From contig WOAB01000098.1 of NCBI GenBank assembly GCA_027886185.1, positions 3,162,001 to 3,226,000 of the forward strand: DNA of 64,000 nt. Reading direction: 5' to 3'. How positions within the stretch are numbered: position 1 is the stretch's first letter; the number at the start of each line of letters is the position of its first letter. Position numbers and translations under genes: made by a program. The notes beneath the pieces were generated by a model. That model made no database searches, was not told where the DNA came from, and worked only from the letters and a program-made list of their open reading frames with translations. The stretch comes from Rheum nobile (lineage: Eukaryota > Streptophyta > Magnoliopsida > Caryophyllales > Polygonaceae). Shown one piece after another: positions 1 to 9,249 of the stretch.

Positions 1-116
1 CTAGCATAGGCCGCATGTCCCAAAGGGAATTCTGGTACTATCGGGCCTATGGAGCTTCATATAGGGAGACTCGACAACGTACTCATCGAAAATCTAACCC
101 ATACATGAGGTACGAG
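1..116 (+). pseudogene. gag-like fragment of element A (first copy)
   Basis: These 116 bases repeat 11579-11694 without a visible mismatch. There they are the middle of an Arg/Tyr-rich gag-like ORF (residues such as REFWYYRAYGASYRE). The stretch ends in ACGAG at 112-116, directly before the LTR start TGTGATACC. At 11690-11694 the same ACGAG precedes a second LTR and recurs at 14795-14799, so it is the target site duplication. The window opens inside this host ORF, so its beginning is not visible. Confidence 0.8.
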
Positions 117-359
117 TGTGATACCCCGTATTTTTGTAAGGTTATTTTGGGAATTTTGGAATTTTCCCGAGTACCCGTTTAGTACGTCGGATTTAATTCA
201 GGTAGCTTGAGACATTCTGTAATGTGCTATGTATCTGTAATATTTTTCTCAGTGAAATAAAATACAGACGACGTGCTTCGAATGTTTATACGCGTTCGCG
301 TACGATAATTTTTATCCCGGGTTAATGTCTTACTCATCCAAAAAGCTGAATGGGCAGGA

Positions 360-992
360 AAAGGCAAAACGGCGACCGCCGTACAGTCATGGCGCCCGCC
401 GTCGCTGGGCCCGATGTGTCAGGCCATCGTCTCCTACGCTGGGCTCGCCAGAGCTAGGAACGGTGACTGCCGTAATTACGGCGCCCGCCGTAGGCAAAGT
501 CGCGGCGCCCGCCGTAGGCAAAGTCGCGACGCCTGCCGTGATTACCCAGAGGTCTTTAACCGATGGTCGCCGACGTGGTTCTGGCAAGCGCCGAACTAGC
601 TTTCATAGGCCCATCTTCGTGCTCCCGATGCTTTGGCTATAAAAGGAAGTGTTGGGGAAGGGATTTGAGCCATCCCAAACACCGAACCTCTGCCAAATTT
701 TCGTGTCGTCGGAGTTGTGTTTCGCCGGAGTTCGGAAGCTCTCGTCGGTGTCATTTGGTGGTGTTCCAGAAGCCCTTTTGAAGCCTTTTGGTTGCCTTTG
801 GAGGTCAGAACCCAGGCAAGGCATAAAGGGGTCGAAACACGCATCATTTGGGTGAGTTTTCTCGCCGCTTCTGTCGTCTGAGTTCTTCACGGCGACCGTC
901 GCGTTCTTCACGGCGACCGCCGTGATGAACTGCGGCGACCGCCGCCAAGAACGGAGACCGCCGCCAAGAACTGCGACCGCCGCCAGTGCCCA
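360..992 (+). repeat. GC-rich palindromic motif array in the LTR
   Basis: Many short imperfect palindromes of the type CGGCGACCGCCG and GGCGCCCGCCG lie on both sides of the TATA box (densest at 367-545 and 889-983). A 22 bp unit, starting GGCGCCCGCCGTAGGC, is repeated twice in this copy. The 3' LTR has fewer units, so the array behaves as a small VNTR. Element 2 LTRs carry the analogous motif CCGCGACCGCGG at the same relative place. Confidence 0.7.
638..644 (+). promoter_or_regulatory. TATA box of element 1 5' LTR
   Basis: TATAAAA in the context GGCTATAAAAGGAAG. It is identical in the other two LTR copies (9740-9746 and 12216-12222). It is the expected U3 promoter position, which would put transcription start about 30 bp downstream. 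Confidence 0.7.
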
Positions 993-2168
993 GAATGCCT
1001 TCGTGGCTTTGGCTTGGTTGGTTCTGGTCGTGGCGTCTTTCCTTTCGTTCTCTTTCGTCGTTTTTAGATTCGTACTGTGGTTATGTCGGATCTAACTTAG
1101 GGTTCCTTTTATGGGTCGACTCGAAGGTGTTTGTGCTAGCGGAGCTATAACCGTGTCGAGCCCGGAATCCCATCGTTGTCGTAAGGCTTGTTTCTATTCT
1201 GTGGATTAAGGCAAGTGGCGGTTCGCTCTTGCTCATTCGTTCCATATTTAAATTAATTATCAGTAGTTTATCTGAGTAATTAATTTGGAATGAATACTCT
1301 GTTTGTCTGGAAACGGCTTTGATAAACTGTTTTGAAAATCATATAATAGGTTGTATATCTATTAGAACAACGCTATTATCTGTAATCGCCTTTCGGGTCT
1401 TTATGTGGATTTATCCTGTAACTGTTATTGTGCTGTAACTGTTTAGTTAGCACTGTTAGATAGGAACGTTACTCGGACTCTGTCCAGTCGTTTCTTTATA
1501 ATCTGGTATCGGGGTGGCTCGTCTCCATCTGGTACTATTCTAAGATCATGATCAGTCTCTTTCACAAGTGTGTAGAGACAGGACACTTAGCTGGTGTCAC
1601 AAATTTTCCAGTGTACGTCACTCTCGACGAAACGTATACTAAGATGTGTCGTCCCAATGATGGGGTACACATGTAAAAGTCTAATAATGTGATGTGTGGT
1701 TTGTAATATAAATCAGATAAGTGCTACTCGACGCACATAATTAATAAACCTTCGGCGAGTAGTGCAGCTAAGTTATAGTACAGCTGGGAAAGCTCGTCTC
1801 GACTTTGATCATACTACGTTCTCTTTCCAATCTGGATTCGCTGTATGCGATGAGGTTGGTCGTGAACCGAAGCATCTCAGTCAATTTTTAAATCATTGTT
1901 GTATGATTCTGTAAACATTCCATATTTGTCATAATTCCTTAAAGACTCATTTCCGTTGGAGTCTTCTTTCGAGTCAATTTCTGTGAAGATTCAGTCTTCC
2001 AGAATCTTCTCTTGTGCATACCTCTTGTCTATTCCAGTAGGAGTATGATGGTTGACTATCGTCATCGATTATTATTCGAGAAGCGATGAGTCTAACCTAA
2101 TACGATTGCTTCGAACCATTCTGCTTTGTACCCTTGCTAGTCTATTCAAGTAGACTAACCCACGAACT

Positions 2169-2792
2169 TTGTTCTCTGCATGTGGGCTGGTGTCATCCGT
2201 TCGATTCGGCACATCAGATCGAAAGTAGCTCAGAAGAATAGAAGGACTATGGAGTCGACGGTGGTTTTTGAACGTTTTAATTATTTCTTTAATCAGGTTG
2301 AGATCTTTTGGACAATGACTTTAGTTGTAATGTGCTTTATAAGACTTCCGCTGTATTTGGTTTAAACTCTGTGTTGGCCTATTCGGGATTGGGTTGTAAT
2401 CCCGTAACTCATGTTTCTTTAACAATGTTATGTTTGGGATTGAATGCTTTGATCATTATGTATCATTTGTATTTCATAAATTGTTCTCTGCATGTGGGCT
2501 GGTGTCATCCGTTCGATTCGGCACATCAGATCGAAAGTAGCTCAGAAGAATAGAAGGACTATGGAGTCGACGGTGGTTTTTGAACGTTTTAATTATTTCT
2601 TTAATCAGGTTGAGATCTTTTGGACAATGACTTTAGTTGTAGTGTGCTTTATAAGACTTTCGCTGTATTTGGTTTAAACTCTGTGTTGGCCTATTCGGGA
2701 TTGGGTTGTAATCCCGTAACTCATGTTTCTTTAACAATGTTATGTTTGGGATTGAATGCTTTGATCATTATGTATCATTTGTATTTCATAAA
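2169..2792 (+). repeat. 312 bp tandem duplication inside the 5' LTR
   Basis: Copies 2169-2480 and 2481-2792 are nearly identical; two substitutions are visible (TAATGTGC versus TAGTGTGC, and CTTCCGC versus CTTTCGC). The LTR at 11695-14158 has a single unit, and the length difference between the two LTRs is exactly 312 bp. The duplication therefore arose after the two copies separated, or was lost in the other. Confidence 0.9.
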
Positions 2793-2896
2793 TTGTATTT
2801 AAACGGTAAAGCCTTGGGTGATCTCGGTAAGGAACACTGGGGTCACTGGCGGTAATACCTTTCCAAAAGGGTTAAGTTTTGGGGGTGTTACAGTTG

Positions 2897-2908
2897 TGGT
2901 ATCCGAGC
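2897..2908 (+). other. Primer binding site, tRNA-Met type (element 1)
   Basis: TGGTATCCGAGC lies 4 nt after the LTR end. It differs at one base from the usual plant TGGTATCAGAGC, complementary to the 3' end of initiator tRNA-Met. Confidence 0.8.
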
Positions 2909-3105
2909 CAAAGGTTTTAAAACGGGTTTAGGATTTTTATAAACCATTTATCCGTTTTCGAAAATGCTTTAAAAAGGGCTCTGAATTTTCAAAGCAAAAA
3001 GAATTTAAAAACACCGTTCATAGTCATGTCTTCTGGATAGTCTGATATAGTAAGCTTGCTTCTATGTCTAGAAAGACTAATTCCTTCATCGTTATCCTAT
3101 AGGAG

Positions 3106-4017
3106 ATGGGTGCATGTATATCTCTAAAGAAGGGGTCGGAAGATGCCGAGATGGATTCACCGTCTACCGAGAGGCTAGACTTCCCTATACCCTAGAGGTG
3201 CTTCGAGATTGGAGGCCCGAGCAGCCCATCTGAGGAGATCAAGCATGTGCTTCCTGAGTCGGTAGTTCTGGTGTCAAGGAATGTTGTAGTTCTTGTGACA
3301 ACGCCAGTGGAACCACCAAGGGAGGAAGCAATGCAAGATGATGAATCGTCTAGGTACGCAAGAGGGTACTACAATGACGATTACCTGATGGATGTGATTA
3401 TTGAAGGGAGCGAGGAGGAAGATGAAGAAGAGGACCCCATAGAGGATGACCTCGAAGAGGAAGAGGACCCCATCGAGGATGATCCCGAGGAGGATACCGA
3501 GATGGACCTCAGCGGACAAAACCAGGAGTCCGATGACTTGAGGCACTTGCTGGTGGATAGTCAGGAAACGGGGATGCAATTTATTCACCCCAGTACAGAG
3601 TTACCACGTATGCAAGAGTTGCCACCAGTGCCAGAGTACGCACCCATGTCAGAAGCTGATTGGGAGGCACTGTATACCGAGTACGGTATTAGGAGAAGTG
3701 ATAGGGAATCTCAGCCTATCCCTACTCCAAGAAGAAGGAGGTCAGAATCCGAGCTGCAGGAGATCCTCCGCCAGAGCGAGGTAATCTCTGCAGAACAGCA
3801 GCGTAGGAGGGATGAGCTGATCGCCAGTACTCAGAGGAGGACTGGGATAGGAGGGCCAGTCATGAATGACCCATACCTTACCATGACTGAGGTAGGACCA
3901 TGTGCTTCAGGGTCAAGACGGGTGCGAAACCCATCGCTAGAGCTCAATGGTGAGCCTAGTCCGAAGAGACCTTGCACGAGTAGCCAGTCTTATGGGAGAC
4001 ATTTTGGAACGCCTTGA
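3106..4017 (+). pseudogene. ORF0: acidic accessory ORF between PBS and gag (element 1)
   Basis: The function is not recognised. The frame opens with ATG at 3106 (MGACISLKKG), meets a TAG at 3193-3195, and stays open in the same frame to TGA at 4015-4017, about 303 codons. The N-terminus fits the MGxxxS N-myristoylation pattern, with a Cys that could be palmitoylated. Then come an acidic run rich in E and D (about 3407-3510, with the unit DPIEDD repeated), a block with LLVD, GMQFI and WEAL motifs, a basic helical stretch, and a Pro-Lys-Arg motif (SPKRP) near the end. Element 2 has a homologous ORF at 33572-34615 in the same position with the same order of parts. Conservation between diverged elements argues for real coding rather than chance. 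The broken frame makes this copy non-functional as a full-length protein. Other starts, such as GTG at 3247, would skip the stop but lose the conserved N-terminus. Confidence 0.65.
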
Positions 4018-4308
4018 TGAGAATTGGCTTTGCCTATCGTAGTAGTTTCATTTCTTAGTACTCCAAGTTTGTACTATGTGTAATATTTCATTATTGCGGC
4101 AAGTACTCTGGGAAACACTTTTATCTTCGAGCAATGTTGTCCTAGCGCTCGGATGATAGACTTATGTGTAGCTTGTGTAACAGTTCGAAGGTTCATCTAT
4201 AAAATGCCAAGTTGATCTATTCTGAGTAATTTCTTTACGTCGGTATATTGTATAAGAATATTGCATAATATTAATGTATTGAATGCTCGGAATTGGATCG
4301 GTAAACAG

Positions 4309-5196
4309 ATGGTAAACCCAAGAAGCACGAGGAACTCGATTCGAGCCGGTGCTGGGACTAGCCAAGATCCCAGGCCAGCAGGAAGAGGTGTTCAGGATGA
4401 GCATGAGTCAGAGTCTTGCGTCCAGCATAGGCGTGAAGGTCAAGATCAGACCCAAGCGCCGACGCTGTTTGATGCCGCATCTGTTGAGGCGATTCACGGG
4501 ATTGTGATGCAGGCAATTGCAGACGTATTGAGACCCAGTGCGCCTCAAGCGCAAGAAGTGCCTACTCACCCAGCGGTTCCTGATGTTGTGGAGCCCAAAA
4601 ACCCTGTGGTTCAAGAGAATGCCGTCAGGGCTAGAGACAGCTATGGTCGCGCTCTTAAGACCATCACTTCCATGAGGTCCGATTGCTATAACGGGAAAGG
4701 GGAGCCAGTAGCAGTGACTCATTGGTTCTCCCATATAGAGAGGCTGTTTCGGAACGTGGAGTGTACTGAGGCCGAGAAGGTCCATATCGCTTCTCTTCAG
4801 CTGAAGGAGGAGGCTAGCGAGTGGTGGGAGAACACAGGTTTGGCTGAGAGCCCAGTGTTGACTTGGTCGATGTTCAAGACCAAGATGGTTGATCGCTTTT
4901 TCTCTCGTGCTATGAGAGATGAGAAGCATAAAGAGTTCTTGTACCCAAAGACGGATGGTCTGAAAGTGACCGAGTTGGCGTCTAAGTTCAATCATCTTTT
5001 ACAGTACGCCCCTGCCGAGATCACCAGCGAGACCCAAAAGATCTGGTACTTCCACGAGTGGATGAGCCCGGATATCAAGCCGTTAATGGTGCACCACACA
5101 TGCTCTACCTTGGAGCAGTATGTGGATTGTGCCTATAAGCTGGAGGTAACTCTAGAGGAGTCGACCAAAAGGCACAACCGACAGAAGTCGATGTAG
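4309..5196 (+). pseudogene. gag: gag (capsid region), element 1
   Basis: Start chosen at ATG 4309 (MVNPRSTRNS), matching the MVNTRN start in element 2; both follow the shared bases AAACAG. An upstream ATG-like start at 4261 adds unmatched residues. The core has the Ty3/gypsy gag signature: HWFSHIERLFRN, EKVHIASLQLKEEASEWWE, and a downstream FNHLLQYAP block. TAG at 5194-5196 ends it early. The element 2 equivalent suggests CAG to TAG, and the frame continues into the zinc-knuckle and pol region. The product would assemble the virus-like particle in the cytoplasm. Confidence 0.85.
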
Positions 5197-5274
5197 AACC
5201 AGAACCAGGGAGGTGGTTTTAAGCGCCCTGCGCCACCGTCTAACTTTGCCAAGTCCGGCCGAGCTAAGACGGAG

Positions 5275-6570
5275 ATGACGCAAGGAGGATCGACTCAGCA
5301 GTCAGGGCAGACCCGGAGTTCAGTTCAGTGTTATAACTGTGGTACGGCTGGGCACAAGAGCAATGAGTGTCAGAAGGAGAAGAGGGCGTGCTTTGGGTGT
5401 GGACGTGATGGTCATCTGCAAAAGTTCTACAAGCAGGGGAAACATAAGGGAGTAGAGTCGCAGCAATGGTCAGTTCATCAGAGCAACCGACCTAGGTTCA
5501 AGCCTGCCGAGACTCCTAGCCCGTCAGTGCAGACGACTGCGCAGAACAGGGGAAAGGCCCCAGATGTTTCTGGAAGTCAGGGCCAACGCTTGTATGAGAT
5601 GCGTGAAGTAGATGGACCCAATGCTCTAATTGCTCAAGGTACTCTATACCTTCACTCTACTTCAGTGTGCATTCTGTTTGATTCTGGTGCTACGCATTCC
5701 TTTATTTCGGATAGCTGTGTTAGCAAGTTAGATTTAGTGTGCAACGATTCGTGCGACCCTTTCGTCGTTAATCTTCCTAATGGAGAACGTTTGGTGGGAA
5801 CCAAGCATCTGTCCGACTTTCCGATTACCATTCAGGGTAAGGAATTCGAGGCAGATTTAATCTGCATAGCCATGGCTCCATACGACATTATTCTCGGTAT
5901 GGACTGGCTGACGCGTCATAAGGTGGTGATCGACTTCAGTTCAAGAACGGTGACGGTGTCATCTGGGGGCCAGTTCGTGTGCAAGTTCAAAGGTCGAAAT
6001 GACGCTGATAACGGCAAGCTGATCAATGCGATGGCTGCGTTTAAGCTACTACGACAAGGATGTGTCGGGTACCTTTGCTACTTGGATTGGCTGACGTGTC
6101 ACAAGGCGGTGATCGACTTCAGTTCAAGAACGGTGACGGTGTCATCTGGGGGCCAGTTCGTGTGCAAGTTCAAAGGTCGAAATGACGCTGATAACGGCAA
6201 GCTGATCAATGCGATGGCTGCGTTTAAGCTACTACAACAAGGATGTGTCGGGTACCTTTGCTACTTGGATTCGCCTGCGAAGGATGGACCTGAGGTTCTT
6301 GATATTCCTGTAGTTAGGGAGTTTTCGGATGTCTTTTCGGAAGAAATTCCTGGATTACCCCCGAACCGTGACGTAGAGTTTTCAATTGACCTTGAGCCTG
6401 GTACGGCGCCGATTTCCAAATCACCGTATCGGATGGCTCCAGCTGAGATGCAAGAATTGAAGAATCAACTTCAAGATCTTCTTGACAAAGGTTATGTCAG
6501 GCCGAGTGCATCGCCGTGGGGTGCTCCGGTACTGTTCGTCAAAAAGAAGGACGGATCGTTCCGACTTTGA
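5275..6570 (+). pseudogene. pol: Zinc knuckle, protease and start of reverse transcriptase, element 1
   Basis: Same frame as gag. A first CCHC knuckle (CYNCGTAGHKSNEC, about 5329-5370) is complete. A second (about 5390-5431) ends in Tyr where its last Cys should be. The retropepsin motif FDSGATHSF has its catalytic Asp at 5680-5682. A 183 bp in-frame tandem duplication follows the protease. The RT begins with the PLEPGT-like and [10 protein letters not shown] blocks and is cut by TGA at 6568-6570, where related copies have Cys. Confidence 0.88.
5926..6291 (+). repeat. In-frame 183 bp tandem duplication after the protease
   Basis: The unit with [17 protein letters not shown] starts at 5926 and again at 6109, a 183 bp period (61 codons, frame kept). 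Only a few substitutions separate the copies. Element 2 has one unit here (about 36475-36650), so the duplication is specific to element 1 or its sublineage. Confidence 0.9.
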
Positions 6571-6585
6571 ATCGACTACCGAGAG

Positions 6586-7461
6586 TTGAACAAAGTGACG
6601 ATCAAGAACAAGTATCCTTTTCCTAGGATTGATGACCTGTTGGACCAGTTGCAGGGAGCAAAGGTTTTCTCCAAGATCGATCTGAGATCTAGATATCATC
6701 AACTCAGGATTCGTGAGCAGGACATTCCTAGAACTGCGTTTAGGACCAGATATGGTCATTACGAGTTCGTAGTGATGCCTTTTGGGCTTACTAATGCTCC
6801 AGCTGTCTTTATGGATTTGATGAACCGATGTTTTCACCAATACTTGGATAAGTTCGTGGTGGTCTTCATCGACGACATTCTGATCTATTCTCCGAATGAA
6901 GAAGTCCACGAGGAACATCTGCGGATTGCCTTGTCAATCCTTAGACAACATCAGCTTTTTGCTAAATTGTCTAAATGTGAATTCTGGATAAAGGAAGTGT
7001 CTTTCTTAGGCCACGTAATCAATAAAAATGGGGTTATGATTGATCCCCAAAAGATTGAAGCGGTGGCTAATTGGACACAGCCCCAGAACGTGAAGGAGGT
7101 GCGTAGTTTTCTTGGACTTGTCGGGTATTACAGAAGGTTCGTAGAAGGATTTTCAAAGATCGCTCTACCTATGACCAATCTACTTCGCAAGGTTCATAAG
7201 AAGTTTGTCTGGAATGACAAGTGTGATGCCAGTTTCCAGGAGTTGAAGCGACGGCTGACCTCGGCACCCGTGTTAGCACTCCCAGAAGGGAATGACGATT
7301 ATGTGGTCTATAGTGATGCTTCAAAGTGTGGTTTGGGTTGTGTACTGATGCAGAGAGGCAGAGTTATTGCTTACGCATCTAGACAACTCAAGACTTACGA
7401 AGAAAACTACCCGACCCATGATCTTGAGTTAGCAGCGGTTGTCTTTGCGCTAAAGATTTAG
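6586..7461 (+). pseudogene. pol: Reverse transcriptase and start of RNase H, element 1
   Basis: Continues the same frame. RT motifs in order are [34 protein letters not shown], the catalytic FIDDILIYS (Asp pair at 6871-6876) and [11 protein letters not shown]. RNase H follows with [11 protein letters not shown] (Asp at 7315-7317) and [18 protein letters not shown] at 7459-7461 replaces a Trp codon (TGG in element 2), a G to A change. It copies the RNA template in the particle. Confidence 0.9.
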
Positions 7462-7545
7462 AGGCATTACCTCTACGGTATAAGATGCCAAGTCTTCATT
7501 GACCACAAAAGTCTCAAGTATATATTTACTCAAAATGAGCTAAAT

Positions 7546-7785
7546 ATGAGACAACGCCGCTGGCTAGAGTTGCTCAAAGACTACGACATGGAGTTGCTGT
7601 ATCATCCGGGCAAGGCTAATGTAGTAGCTGATGCACTAAGCCGAAAGACAACGCACGAGACTGTAGTTGCTCTACTTACTGCTCAGACCAAGCTAAACCA
7701 ACAGTCATGCGACATTGAAGTCTTGTATGACCAGCGTAGAGGGTACCTGAGTATGATGGAAATTCAGGCTACACTGCTGGATTAG
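7546..7785 (+). pseudogene. pol: RNase H end and linker, element 1
   Basis: Same frame. It holds [18 protein letters not shown] and the VVADALSRK motif that closes gypsy RNase H and connects to integrase. It ends at TAG 7783-7785, where element 2 reads CAG (C to T). Confidence 0.85.
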
Positions 7786-7815
7786 ATCAAAGAAAAGCAA
7801 GTCGATGACATCATC

Positions 7816-9213
7816 TTGGTGAAGTTAAGCAGTGAAGTGATGGATGGGAAAGCTCCCAGTTTTGTGGTTCAGGATGATGGATCACTTTGGTTTCAGGATC
7901 GGATCTCTGTGCCTGACACAGAAGGTCTTTGTCAGTTGGTGATGAGAGAAGCTCATTCATCCGCTTATTCTGTGCATCCTGGCTCTAGCAAGATGTACAA
8001 GGACCTCAGGAAAAAGTTTTGGTGGCCAAACATGAAGTGGGACGTAGCAGACTTTGTGGCAAAGTGCTTAACTTGCCAGAAGGTCAAGATCGAACACCGC
8101 AGGCCAGGTGGTGAGTTGCTACCTCTCCCAGTGCCAGGATGGAAATGGGAGGACATCGCCATGGACTTCGTCACTGGGCTACCAAAGACTCGAAGTCAGA
8201 GGGATGCTATCTGGGTAATTGTGGATAAGCTTAAGAAGAGTGCTCATTTCATAGCCATCAAGACCACATGGGAAGCCCAAAAGTTAGCAGAAGTCTACCA
8301 GAAGGAGATTGTCCGCTTACATGGCATTCCTAAAACCATTGTATCGGACCGAGATGGTCGTTTCATGTCAAGGTTCTGGCAGGAACTTCATAAGGCTATG
8401 GGAACCAAGTTGAGGTTCAGCACCGCATTTCATCCTCAGACAGATGGCCAGTCTGAAAGGACCATCCAGACCCTGGAGGATATGCTTAGAGCTTGTGTAC
8501 TCGATCGTCCGACTAGCTGGGAGGACAACTTGAGTCTGATTGAGTTCACGTACAACAATAGCTGGCATGCTACAATCAAGATGGCTCCGTTCGAAGCTTT
8601 GTATGGTCGCAGATGCAGATCTCCGATTTGTTGGGATGATAATGCCGACAAAATTCTGCTTGGACCAGAGTTGGTCGAAAGGACGGCCTCAGACATTGCT
8701 TTGATCAGACAAAGGATGTTGACCGCTCAGAGTCGACAGAAGTCCTACGCAGATCGGAAGCGCAGGACTGTCGAGTTCGAGGTCGGTGACAAGGTTTTTG
8801 TCAAGGTATCGCCATCCAAAAAAGTTTTCAGATTTGGTAAGCGTGGGAAGCTTAACCCTCGCTACGTGGGACCATTCGAGATTCTGGATAGAGTAGGATC
8901 TCTAGCGTACCGCTTGGCGTTGCCGCCATCGGCTCACCCGGTGCATAACGTGTTCCATGTATCTTTGCTCAGAAAGTATGTGTCAGATGAGTCTCACGTG
9001 CTTAGTTATGAGGACATCGAGATTCAAGCTAATGGTACTTATGAAGAGTTGCCCGTGCGCATTTTGGAGCGTCAGGAGAAGCGTTTGTGCAACAAGATCA
9101 TGCCGTTGGTACGAGTGCTATGGTCCAAGTCAGGGACCGAAGAAGTTACTTGGGAGACGTGGGAAACCGAGTCAGTTATGCTCAGGCGTTTTCCCGAGTT
9201 ATTTTTGACCTAA
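7816..9213 (+). pseudogene. pol: Integrase with C-terminal chromodomain-like segment, element 1
   Basis: Same frame, ending at TAA 9211-9213. An HHCC zinc-binding region spans about 7950-8085 ([20 protein letters not shown], then CLTCQK). The D-D-E core is complete: Asp 8164-8166 in MDFVTGLP, Asp 8347-8349 in SDRDGRF, Glu 8455-8457 in DGQSERT, giving D-x35-E. The GPFEILDRVGSLAYRLALP segment is the usual gypsy IN C-terminus. The last 50 residues (VRVLWSKSG, EEVTWETWE, FPELF) resemble the Tekay/Del chromodomain, which in known elements steers insertion to heterochromatin. This segment is undamaged and would code if started at its own ATG. Confidence 0.9.
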
Positions 9214-9236
9214 GTTTCGGGGTCGAAACTTCTTTT

Positions 9237-9249
9237 AAGGGGGAGGAGA
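9237..9249 (+). other. Polypurine tract, element 1
   Basis: AAGGGGGAGGAGA directly before the 3' LTR start. Element 2 has an analogous tract at 39597-39609. Confidence 0.8.

Larger units (their letters stand above)
117..2892 (+). repeat. Element 1 5' LTR
   Basis: It begins TGTGATACC and ends GGTGTTACA (TG...CA), length 2776 bp. It is unusually long because it contains a 312 bp tandem duplication (2169-2792) that is absent from the sister LTR at 11695-14158. A TATAAAA box lies at 638-644, preceded by a GC-rich palindromic array. The short ORFs inside (for example 325-642) recur in every LTR copy, show no family motif and are best taken as chance frames. Confidence 0.9.

Noticed and set aside
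325..911. Several overlapping ORFs on both strands inside the LTRs (also at 9463-10022 and 11903-12489)
   Set aside because: They recur only because the LTR is repeated, overlap on both strands, contain the GC-rich repeat and the TATA region, and show no protein motif.
360..992. CRISPR-like array
   Set aside because: Units are short imperfect palindromes with no regular spacing or unique spacers, and the sequence is a plant LTR.
3274..3588. Minus-strand hydrophobic ORF opposite ORF0
   Set aside because: It is the complement of the acidic repeat (GAG/GAC codons read as Leu/Ile/Val), also seen opposite the element 2 ORF0; a shadow, not a membrane protein.
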